Origin: Herminiimonas sp.
Lineage (GTDB): Bacteria; Pseudomonadota; Gammaproteobacteria; Burkholderiales; Burkholderiaceae_D
NCBI GenBank assembly: GCA_028292665.1
Contig: JAQGLW010000195.1
Span: 1-64,000, forward strand
Reading direction: 5' to 3'
Length of the DNA stretch: 64,000 nucleotides
Below the pieces are notes generated by a model. The model was not told the DNA's origin, searched no databases, and saw nothing but the letters and a program-made list of their open reading frames with translations. A program made the translations under genes and the position numbers. This document shows, piece after piece, positions 51,922 through 60,528 of this stretch. Position 1 is the stretch's first letter, and every line of letters starts with the position of its first letter.

Positions 51922-52358
51922 GCTGTATATGGCGCCGCTTCAGTAATGCCGTCTCGGCAAGCCGGACTCATTGCCATCCGGCATTTGTAAAACTTGGTCA
52001 AAATTTAAAGCAGCTCTATGATTAAGTTGCTTACAAGCACTATAATGTCGCGTCGTTTCGCATGTTCATTTTCGTATCCATCTTTTCTTATCTCGCGATC
52101 CGGCAATAAAATATCAAATCGTGTTGCTGTTTTCAAACGGCGCCGCCCAAGGAAATTTCGGGCATCGCCGTCATCATGTTCCGGAAAGTGGCCGACGTGC
52201 TCAGGAAGCGTCCGGCAATTTCGGGAAAGCATCAAGAGAATTTGAAATTCCCGCGGCATCAGGACAGGAGCGCCAATGATCAATCCGCGAGGATTGCACG
52301 GCGGGATTCCTGAAGCGGTGCAAACGGCACCCGATATCAAAAAGAGACGAAGCGAATC
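51922..52358 (+). other. 437-bp gap upstream of the 1457-residue sensor gene
   Basis: A/T-rich in the middle, with TATAAT at 52041-52046 (no good -35). No gene visible. Confidence 0.4.
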
Positions 52359-55300
52359 ATGAAAATACGCGGCGCCCGGGCGCTGGTCCTGCTCGATCAT
52401 GAGCTAAACCGAAATCTGCTGTGCGACCGCCTGCGTCGTCAGGAGATCGACGTTTGCATCGACGAGAACCGCCTCGATCCTTCCTGCGATATCTGCTTCG
52501 TGGACAGCCTTGCGCTTGCCCGTTTGCACGGGCAGATTCTGCAGATGAAAAAATCGGCGGAACCGGTTTATATTCCTTGCCTGCTGGTGAGCCGCAATGA
52601 GCTCAGCTCGCGGGTCTTTCATCAGTATCACGATTGCATCGACCAGGTTGCCCCGATGCCGTTATCGGATACGGATCTGCAGATACATCTCGAAATCGCG
52701 CTGCGCGCCCGGCGCCACTCGGTGTCGCTCAACGACGGATTTTCCGCAGCCGTGGCTCAGGCAAAATTATCCGAAGAGCGCTATCAGATTATTTCGGAAT
52801 TGACATCCGATTATGCCTACAGCTTCCATCGCCAGCCGGACGGCGCCGATGTCATCGAATGGACTACCCATGCGTTCGAGCAGATCAGCGGATATACGCT
52901 GGAAGACGTGCGGCGGCGCGGCTGGATGAGCCTGCTGCATCCGGACGACCTGGCGGGTTTGCGCATCAGAAAGCAGCGGCTGAGCGCCGGATTGGTAGAC
53001 GTCCGCGAATTCCGGCTGATCACCAGGACCGGCGAAACGCGCTGGATACTCGATCATGCAAAACCGGTCATGGTCGACGGGAAAGTGAGCCGTGTTTACG
53101 GCGCCGCAAAAGACATTACCGAACAAAAGGCAACCCAGAGCGCATTGCAGGCGAGCGAGCAGAAAAACTCGGAGATGGCGCGGCTGATTCCCGTCGCCAT
53201 TTATCGGGCCGATGCTGAGGGCAACATCATCTACGTCAACGAACGATGGAGCCAGTTCACCGGTTTACCGCTCGAGCGGGCCTATGGATCGGGATGGAAG
53301 GATGCCTTGCATCCGGACGATGTCGGCTGCTTCGACAATTGGGAAGGCATGGTCAGGGAAGGCACCGGGTTCACTGCGGAATTTCGCTACCGCAGACCCG
53401 ACGGCACCATAATCTGGGCCTATACCTGGGGCGAATCGCAGCGGGCCGCAGACGGCACGCTCGCAGGACATATCGGGACGGTTGCAGACATTACCCAGCG
53501 CAAGCAAGCTGAACTGGCGCTGCGCGGAAGCGAAAACCGGCTCCGGCGAACGCTGGAAGCGCTGCCGATCGGCGTCTGGATCACGGATGTCGCCGGCAAG
53601 GTCGTTCATGGCAATGAAGCGGGACGAAAAATATGGACCGGCGCCCTTCACACCGACGTCGACAATTACACGCAACACAAGGGATGGCGGCTCGACACCG
53701 GCAAGAAGATCGAAACCGGAGAGTCGGCGACGGCCCGCGCGATCCACACAGGGGAAACGACGATCGATGAGGAAATCGTCATCGAATGCCTCGACGGCAC
53801 CCGCAAAATCATTCTCAACTCCGCCGTGCCGTTGCGCGACGATCAGCATAACATCGTCGGCGCGATCGGCGTCAATCAGGACATCAGCGAACGCAAGCGC
53901 GCCGAAGAAGAGCTGCGCACGCATGCGGAGATTCTGACGCACATGGCGGAAGGCGTGATCGTCACGGACGATGAAGGATACATTTTCTTCATCAACAACG
54001 CGACCGAGCGCATGTTCGGCTATGCCGCCGACGAATTGTTCGGCCGGCATGTCTCGATACTCAAAGCCGCGCCTCTGGATGAGGCGTGCCGGCTGACGAC
54101 GAGCATTCTCGTTATTCTCAGGGAACGAGGATATTGGAGCGGCGAGTTCGAATCGCGCCGCAAGAACGGCGAAGCCTTCATGACGACGGTTCGCATCAGC
54201 CGGATCCTCATCGCGGGAACGCCCTATACGGTGAGCGTGCGGGAAGATGTCACCGAGCTGAGAAAGGCCGAGGAAATCAAATTGCGGCTGGCGGCGATCG
54301 TGCAGAGCAGCGACGATGCGATCGTCGGCACGTCGCTGGACGGCACCGTCCTCAGCTGGAACCCGGGCGCGGAAAAAATGTACGGCTACTGCAGCGGCGA
54401 AGTGTGCGGAAACTCGATCGCAATGCTGTTTCCGCCAGGCGGCGACAATCACTCCGTGGAACTCGACTCGCATCTTGCCGCGGGCTGGGGAGTGAAAAAT
54501 TTCGAGACCAGGCGGCGGCGCAAGGACGGCGTCATCATCGATGTGTCGTTGACGCTTTCGCCGGTCAAGGATGCAGCCGGCAACACGATCGGCGCAGCGA
54601 CCATCGCACGCGATATCACCGAACAGAAAAAAGCCGTCGAAAACCTGCGCCTGTGGGGGCGTGCGATCGAGGCGGCGAGCAACGGCATCATGATCATCGA
54701 TGCCGGACAGCCCGGTGAGCCGATCATCTATGTGAACCCGGGTTTCGAACGGATGAGCGGCTATTCTTCAGCAGAGGTGCTGGGGAAAAATGCCCGTCTG
54801 CTGCAGGGAGACGATACCGATCAGCCGGCATTGCAGGAAATCCGGTCGGCTTTGCATGAGCAGCGCGAGGGATACGCGATATTGCGCAACTATCGCAAGG
54901 ACGGAGAACTGTTCTGGAATGAATTGACCATCGCTCCGGTCAGCACGGGTACGGAGCGCATCAGGCATTTCATCGGAATCCAGACCGATGTCACCGAACG
55001 CAAGCGCTACGAAGCCGAACTCGAATACCAGGCGACGCACGATGCGCTGACCAGGCTGCCGAACCGCAATCTGCTGCAGGATCGTTTGCGGCAGGCGATT
55101 ATCCGCGCGCACCGCGACCAGGGAATGACCGCGGTGTTCTTCATCGATCTCGACCGGTTCAAGCTTGTCAACGACAGCGTCGGCCATGAAGCCGGCGATC
55201 AATTGCTGCGCTGCGTATCGGAGCGGCTGCTGTACATTTTCCGTACCGGCGACACGGTGGCGCGCCAGAGCGGCGATGAATTCGTCGTCGTGGCGGAACG

Positions 55301-56732
55301 CATGGAAACCGAACAGGAAGCGGCGGAACTGGCGCAGCGGCTGCTGCAGGCGATGGCGGCGCCGCTGATGGTCGGCGGCAGGGAATTTTATACAAGCTGC
55401 AGCATCGGCATCGCCCTCTATCCGAGAGATGGCGGCGAAACGTCCGAACTGCTCAAAAATGCGGATGCGGCGATGTACCGCGCAAAAAAGGAAGGCCGCA
55501 ATACATTCCGCTTTTACGCGGCAGACATGAATGCGCGCGCGCATCTTCGGCTCGAACTGGAAGCGGCCATGCGCCGCGCGGTCGGACGAAACGAATTCGT
55601 GCTGCATTATCAGCCGCAGGTCGAACTTTCAACCGGCCGCTTGATCGGATTCGAGGCGCTGGTGCGCTGGCAGCATCCGGAACTCGGCTTGATGCCTCCC
55701 GCCGATTTCATCGGACTGGCGGAAGAAACCGGACTGATCATGCAGATCGGCGAATGGGTTTTGCGTGAAGCCTGCCTGCAGGCGAAGCGTTGGCAGGACC
55801 AGGGCCTGGGCGAATACAACATTGCGGTGAATCTTTCGACTCGCCAGTTCGGCAACGGCGACCTGATACAAATGGTCAGTTCGGCTCTGCAGGACGCCGG
55901 GCTCGCCGCGAAATACCTGGAGCTCGAAATCACCGAGAGCCTGCTGATGGAAAATCCGGATTCGGCGGTCGACACGTTGCGCATCCTGCGCGGCAAAGGC
56001 GTGAGCCTGTCGATCGACGACTTCGGAACCGGATATTCGAGCCTCGGTTATCTGAAGCGCTTTTCGCTCGACAAACTGAAGATCGACCGGTCGTTCGTCC
56101 GCGACATCACCCGCGATCCCGACGACGCGGCTATTGCCACCGCGATCATCGCGATGGCGCATCGCCTGAAACTGAAAGTGATTGCCGAAGGCGTGGAGAC
56201 GGAAGGCCAGCTCGGCTATTTGAGATTGCACGGCTGCGATGAAGTGCAGGGTTATCTGTTCAGCCGCCCGCTTCCCGCCGACGAATGCACCCGGATGCTG
56301 CGGACCCGCTCGGCATACGATCTGCCGTCCATCGAAGAACACGAGAACGGGACATTGCTGATCGTCGATAACGACGTCGACGCCGTCGATGCGTTGTGCC
56401 GGCTGCTGCGCGAAGACGGCTACAAGATCCTGACCACGCCCGCCGCCGATGAAGGATTCGAGATGCTTGCGATGAACAAGGTCAGGACCGTGATCTGCGG
56501 CGACCGGATGCACGGCATGAACGGCACGGAATTCCTGAGCCGGGTGCGCGATCTGCATCCGGCGACCGTGCGTATCATGCTGACCGAATATGCCCATCCC
56601 GCTTCGGGCGACGATACGGACGATACGGGTGCGGCTGCCAGGCTCATGGTGAAGCCGCTGGACGCCGCGCGGCTGCGCGGACACATTGCCGAAGCGTTCA
56701 GAGGGAAAAAAGCCGGCAACCCGTTCGGATGA
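52359..56732 (+). CDS. Giant multi-PAS GGDEF-EAL sensor with terminal receiver-like domains
   Basis: A 1457-residue protein. Order by eye: a receiver-like fold without the phospho-acceptor (1-125); six PAS domains (about 140-260, 270-387, 390-520, 520-645, 645-770 and 770-890), most ending in the PAC motif DITE.K or similar; GGDEF domain with SGDEF at 971-975; EAL domain with EAL at 1099-1101, LEITES and DDFGTGYSS; C-terminal receiver-like domain (about 1330-1450) reading IVDND and VICGDRM, where the acceptor position is Gly1381 and Asp is shifted to 1382. The sixth PAS is LOV-like (GKNARLLQG) but has Ala812 in place of the photoactive Cys. There is no membrane segment, so it is a cytosolic sensor of c-di-GMP metabolism. 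It converges on the kinase gene. Confidence 0.92.
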   Translation: MKIRGARALVLLDHELNRNLLCDRLRRQEIDVCIDENRLDPSCDICFVDSLALARLHGQILQMKKSAEPVYIPCLLVSRNELSSRVFHQYHDCIDQVAPMPLSDTDLQIHLEIALRARRHSVSLNDGFSAAVAQAKLSEERYQIISELTSDYAYSFHRQPDGADVIEWTTHAFEQISGYTLEDVRRRGWMSLLHPDDLAGLRIRKQRLSAGLVDVREFRLITRTGETRWILDHAKPVMVDGKVSRVYGAAKDITEQKATQSALQASEQKNSEMARLIPVAIYRADAEGNIIYVNERWSQFTGLPLERAYGSGWKDALHPDDVGCFDNWEGMVREGTGFTAEFRYRRPDGTIIWAYTWGESQRAADGTLAGHIGTVADITQRKQAELALRGSENRLRRTLEALPIGVWITDVAGKVVHGNEAGRKIWTGALHTDVDNYTQHKGWRLDTGKKIETGESATARAIHTGETTIDEEIVIECLDGTRKIILNSAVPLRDDQHNIVGAIGVNQDISERKRAEEELRTHAEILTHMAEGVIVTDDEGYIFFINNATERMFGYAADELFGRHVSILKAAPLDEACRLTTSILVILRERGYWSGEFESRRKNGEAFMTTVRISRILIAGTPYTVSVREDVTELRKAEEIKLRLAAIVQSSDDAIVGTSLDGTVLSWNPGAEKMYGYCSGEVCGNSIAMLFPPGGDNHSVELDSHLAAGWGVKNFETRRRRKDGVIIDVSLTLSPVKDAAGNTIGAATIARDITEQKKAVENLRLWGRAIEAASNGIMIIDAGQPGEPIIYVNPGFERMSGYSSAEVLGKNARLLQGDDTDQPALQEIRSALHEQREGYAILRNYRKDGELFWNELTIAPVSTGTERIRHFIGIQTDVTERKRYEAELEYQATHDALTRLPNRNLLQDRLRQAIIRAHRDQGMTAVFFIDLDRFKLVNDSVGHEAGDQLLRCVSERLLYIFRTGDTVARQSGDEFVVVAERMETEQEAAELAQRLLQAMAAPLMVGGREFYTSCSIGIALYPRDGGETSELLKNADAAMYRAKKEGRNTFRFYAADMNARAHLRLELEAAMRRAVGRNEFVLHYQPQVELSTGRLIGFEALVRWQHPELGLMPPADFIGLAEETGLIMQIGEWVLREACLQAKRWQDQGLGEYNIAVNLSTRQFGNGDLIQMVSSALQDAGLAAKYLELEITESLLMENPDSAVDTLRILRGKGVSLSIDDFGTGYSSLGYLKRFSLDKLKIDRSFVRDITRDPDDAAIATAIIAMAHRLKLKVIAEGVETEGQLGYLRLHGCDEVQGYLFSRPLPADECTRMLRTRSAYDLPSIEEHENGTLLIVDNDVDAVDALCRLLREDGYKILTTPAADEGFEMLAMNKVRTVICGDRMHGMNGTEFLSRVRDLHPATVRIMLTEYAHPASGDDTDDTGAAARLMVKPLDAARLRGHIAEAFRGKKAGNPFG

Positions 56733-56802
56733 GAAGACAGGACGAGAGCGCGCCGGTTTTCACGCAGGCATGTCTGCCGCAGACGTGCGCAAAACCCGGC
56801 AA

Positions 56803-58335
56803 TCAACCCAGCGCATTCTCGAGAAAGTTTTTCAACGCGTCGAAATCGACCGGCTTCACCAGGTGGTGATCGAAGCCCGCTTCGGCTGCAAGCTGCCTGG
56901 TGCTTTCCTGTCCCCATCCCGTCAATGCGATCATCAGGATATCCGCGCCGCCCGGCTGCAGACGGATAAGACGCACCGCTTCGTAGCCATCCATGCCGGG
57001 CATGCCTATATCCATTACGACGATATCGGGCTGAATGCGCTTTACCGTCTCCACCGCTTCATGGCCGTCATATGCAGTGGTCACGGTAAAGCCGTCCGCT
57101 TCGAATAACCGATGCAGCATGTCCGCGCCATCCCGGTTATCGTCCACCACCAGCACCTGCCGGTTGCGAGCCCTGAAGATCTCGTTTTCGATAGAGTGCC
57201 GCGACGCGCTATCCGTGCTCAGGGCGTCGACGACAATCGGCAGCGTCAGCACAAACTCGCTTCCCTGGCACAGGCCGGCGCTTTTTGCATGGATCGTTCC
57301 GCCGTGCATTTCGGTAAACCGTTTTGCCAGACTGAGGCCGATGCCGAGTCCGCCCATCACCCGGCCCGGCGTTGAATCGCTTTGCGTAAACATGTCGAAT
57401 ATCCGGAGCAGGGAATCCTGATTCAGTCCGATACCCGGATCCTTGATGCTGAATATGACGTTGCCGTTTTCAATCCGGGCCTTGAAGAAGATCCGGTCCG
57501 GCTTGAGCGTGTATTTGGCCGCATTCGCCAGGATGTTGGCCAGGCTCTGGACCAGGCGCACCGGATCTGCATGCAGCAGGATCGGTTCGGGCGGATACGA
57601 AACGTCGATCTTGTGATGACTGCTTTCGAGCAGCGGCATGCAGATTTCAACCGCATGCGAGATTACCGCCGACAGCGCTATGCGCTCGCACTGCAATTCG
57701 ACCTTGCCGCTGGTAATGCGTGCGACATCCAGCAGGTCGTCCACCAGCCGGGTCAAATGGGTTACCTGACGCTCGACCACTTCACGCACCTGCGTCACGC
57801 CGTAGGCGGCCGGATACATCCGTTTCAGGATCGCCATCGACGTGCGGATCGGCGCCAGCGGATTGCGCAGTTCATGGCCGAGGCTGGCGAGGAATTCATC
57901 CTTGCGCCGGTCCGCTTCCCGCACTTGATACTGCCGGGTCCGCGCGCGCAACGACGAGCGGATCGTACTGATCAATGTCGTTGTGCGCACCGGACGTTCC
58001 AGCAGCGTGAGATTGCCCAGTCTTTCGACCGCGGCATCGAGTCCGGCCGAGTCGGCGCCGGTATGCGTCAACACCACGATCGGTATATCCGACCATGTCG
58101 GCTGGCGCGAAACGAATTGCGCCAGCGGCGCAAGCGCGCCCGCCGCAAGCGCTTCCTCGACAGTCAGCACAACGCCCACGCCTTTATCGAGCTCCGCCGA
58201 CAGTTCGGAAGCATCGCGGCAGGCGGTGCATGCCATTCCGGCGCCGTCGAGGATTTTCGAAGCCAGCTGCGCATCCTTGCCTATCGGCGCATATACAAGA
58301 ATCCGCGTTTCCAGGCTGCCCGATTTATTTGCCAT
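56803..58335 (-). CDS. Hybrid-type histidine kinase with degenerate N-terminal receiver and C-terminal receiver
   Basis: A 510-residue cytosolic kinase. An N-terminal receiver-like fold (10-130) lacks the Asp (GVVLTVEEAL). The dimerisation domain has the phospho-His at 154 in FLASLGHELRNPLAP; the ATPase domain has N-box NILANAAKYT, DPGIGL and GGLGIGLSLAK; the C-terminal receiver reads LVVDDNRDGADML and VVMDIGMPGMDGYEAV with its Asp and the Lys in LVKPVD. So phosphorelay inside the protein is possible. It follows the kaiC-like gene, overlapping its end by 11 bp if ATG 58335 is used (an in-frame GTG at 58353 would extend the overlap), so the two are cotranscribed and probably form one signalling pair. 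Confidence 0.88.
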   Translation of the reverse strand: MANKSGSLETRILVYAPIGKDAQLASKILDGAGMACTACRDASELSAELDKGVGVVLTVEEALAAGALAPLAQFVSRQPTWSDIPIVVLTHTGADSAGLDAAVERLGNLTLLERPVRTTTLISTIRSSLRARTRQYQVREADRRKDEFLASLGHELRNPLAPIRTSMAILKRMYPAAYGVTQVREVVERQVTHLTRLVDDLLDVARITSGKVELQCERIALSAVISHAVEICMPLLESSHHKIDVSYPPEPILLHADPVRLVQSLANILANAAKYTLKPDRIFFKARIENGNVIFSIKDPGIGLNQDSLLRIFDMFTQSDSTPGRVMGGLGIGLSLAKRFTEMHGGTIHAKSAGLCQGSEFVLTLPIVVDALSTDSASRHSIENEIFRARNRQVLVVDDNRDGADMLHRLFEADGFTVTTAYDGHEAVETVKRIQPDIVVMDIGMPGMDGYEAVRLIRLQPGGADILMIALTGWGQESTRQLAAEAGFDHHLVKPVDFDALKNFLENALG

Positions 58336-59830
58336 CGGTACTGCCGTATTCACCCGAAAATTCTTTCGCCATGGTCGGCACGCCCGTCAGGATTCCATGA
58401 AACTGACGCAGCACCGGCCCGACCTCGATTCCGTTCGACGACATTGAAAACTTCCGGATCGTGCGCTCATGCCGGCTGCCGCGCTTCTTGAACACCGAGA
58501 TGGCCTGCTGCACTTCGCCGGCCGTTTCAAAATAACGCAGCATCAGCACGTTATCGGCCATGTAGCTGGCATCGACTGAAGTAGTCATGCTGCTGCCGAG
58601 CATTCCCTGCTGCACGCCTACCAGGATCGTCACGATGCCGTGCTGTCCGAGATAAGTGAGCAGCTCATGCAAATGCGTCGTCAGAAAACGTTCGTCCGGC
58701 ATTGCGTTCAGATAGCCGTTCAGGCTATCGAGCACGATCACCTTGGCGCCCCGGTCGACCGCCCGGCAGACGGCATGGGCGAACTCGCCGGGCGACAGTT
58801 CCGCCGGATCGATCTGCTGAATCGACAGTTGTCCCGATGCCAGCGGACCATGCAAATCCATGCCGAGCCCTTTGGCCCGGTTCAACAGATTATTGGCCGA
58901 TTCTTCGAACAGGAACATCGCGGCATGCCGGTTCTGTTGAATGGCCGCAGCGACGAGCTGCGCGGCCAGCGAAGATTTGCCGGTGCCCGGCGGCCCGGCA
59001 AGCAGCGTACTGGTGCCGGCTTCAATGCCGCCGCCCAGCAGCGCATCCAGCGCTTCCAGGCCGCTGCTGAATACTTCATGCTCGCCGAACATACGCGACT
59101 CGGACGCAACCAGTCTCGGATAAACCACCAGCCCGCCATGCTTGATCGCGTAATCGTGCAGCCCGCCGCGATATGCCACGCCGCGGTATTTTGCAATGCG
59201 GACCCGGCGCCGTTCCGCGCCATAATCCTGCGTGCTCTGATCGAGGGCGATGACAGCATGCGCAATGCTGCGCACCTGCAGGTCTCCACCAACAGCGATG
59301 CGGTCGTCCAGCAGCATGACGGTGCATGCGCGGCTTGCAAAAAACTGCTTGAACGCCAGCACCTGCCGGCGATAACGCAGCGAATTCCCCGCCAGTAACT
59401 GGAGTTCGGACAACGAATCCAGCACGACACGGGACGGCTTCAGTTTTTCGACTGCAGCCAGGATGTCCTGCGTGGTGCTGCCCAGTTCCACTTCGGACGG
59501 GTGGAATAGCGTGTATTGTTCCTTGGGGTCGAGGATGTCTTCCGTCGGAATCACTTCATGAATGCAAATGCCGTTCAACGACCAGCCGTGCGACGCAGCG
59601 ACTGCGCGCAATTCCACCTCGGTTTCGGACAGCGTTACATACAGTACCGGCTCGCCCTGGTTCGCGCCTTCGATCAGAAACTGGAGAGCCATCGTTGTTT
59701 TGCCCGATCCGGGTTCGCCCTCGATCAGGTACAGCCTGTCGCGCGTCAGTCCACCGCTCAATACGTTGTCCAGGCCGGGTATGCCGGTCGACAAGAAAGA
59801 GCTTGTCACATTGTTTTGTTCGGTTGCCAT
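58325..59830 (-). CDS. KaiC-like ATPase with two RecA-type domains
   Basis: A 501-residue double-domain KaiC family protein. Walker A GEPGSGKT at 38-45 and GPPGTGKS at 279-286; YVTLSETEVEL and MFLFEES carry the catalytic glutamates; RVVLDSLSELQ and VIVLDSLNGYL are Walker B. Length matches cyanobacterial KaiC (519), but outside cyanobacteria such proteins occur without KaiA or KaiB, often beside histidine kinases, and are thought to be energy- or redox-linked signal proteins. The segment around GSSMTTS in the second domain is where KaiC carries its phosphosites; whether this one is phosphorylated is unknown. First gene of a kaiC-kinase unit. No strong ribosome site. Confidence 0.9.
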   Translation of the reverse strand: MATEQNNVTSSFLSTGIPGLDNVLSGGLTRDRLYLIEGEPGSGKTTMALQFLIEGANQGEPVLYVTLSETEVELRAVAASHGWSLNGICIHEVIPTEDILDPKEQYTLFHPSEVELGSTTQDILAAVEKLKPSRVVLDSLSELQLLAGNSLRYRRQVLAFKQFFASRACTVMLLDDRIAVGGDLQVRSIAHAVIALDQSTQDYGAERRRVRIAKYRGVAYRGGLHDYAIKHGGLVVYPRLVASESRMFGEHEVFSSGLEALDALLGGGIEAGTSTLLAGPPGTGKSSLAAQLVAAAIQQNRHAAMFLFEESANNLLNRAKGLGMDLHGPLASGQLSIQQIDPAELSPGEFAHAVCRAVDRGAKVIVLDSLNGYLNAMPDERFLTTHLHELLTYLGQHGIVTILVGVQQGMLGSSMTTSVDASYMADNVLMLRYFETAGEVQQAISVFKKRGSRHERTIRKFSMSSNGIEVGPVLRQFHGILTGVPTMAKEFSGEYGSTDGK

Positions 59831-60528
59831 GGAGATGTCTATGCCGTGTATTCAAAAAACCGCTGCAAGGAAAAGATAGGGGAGCTTTTGCAAAGTTGCC
59901 TGCAGGAAGCGCTCGGATAATATATGCGGACTCATGAAAATCCGGATTGGCCGATGGCTCGCATTCCGCTCTGCCTGGATAAGAGCAAAATATTTTACAC
60001 CTGTTACCAACTTCGCCGAAAGCGTAAATCCAGGCTGGCGCAACTGCCGTAAAGCAACATTGATCCATATCAAGGTTCATGTTCTTCAATAGTCCAGCCG
60101 GGCAATATTGTGTATTCGAAAAAGCATTGCAACGTCTTTCGAATCCTGCCGATATATCGCTTGCTGAAGAGAATCGCCTTCGTGCCGACGCACTTTGCGG
60201 GGAACCTGGCCGGTGGTACGCCATCCAAATAACTTGACCGGTCTTCCGTAAAAACGGTTTTTACCGCAGCTTGTTTTGCGCAATATTTGCCGGATGGTTC
60301 ATTGCCCTGTTGCTCCATACGATTCTTCATTGATCGAACCCGTTTCATCAGTCATGGTGTGCGACCCGGAATCGATGGGTTGCAGCGTTGGCCTGAATTG
60401 CGGAAAGCTGCATCCCAAACGATCCATCGGCACGCGCCGATGCCGGCCGGACAAGGTCGGGATAACACCATGAATCAATTTGCAAACATTACCGGCCATC
60501 CGGAAAATTCACGAGGAAACAAGAGTCC
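59831..60528. other. ~700-bp divergent region between kaiC-like and PAS-GGDEF-EAL genes
   Basis: Lower GC than the genes around it. I find frames but none protein-like, and no clear promoter pair or T-run terminator. As a shared divergent promoter region it may co-regulate the two units. Confidence 0.4.

Noticed and set aside
60070-60348. 92-codon minus-strand frame upstream of the PAS-GGDEF-EAL gene
   Set aside because: No ribosome site and no recognisable pattern; lies in a divergent promoter region.
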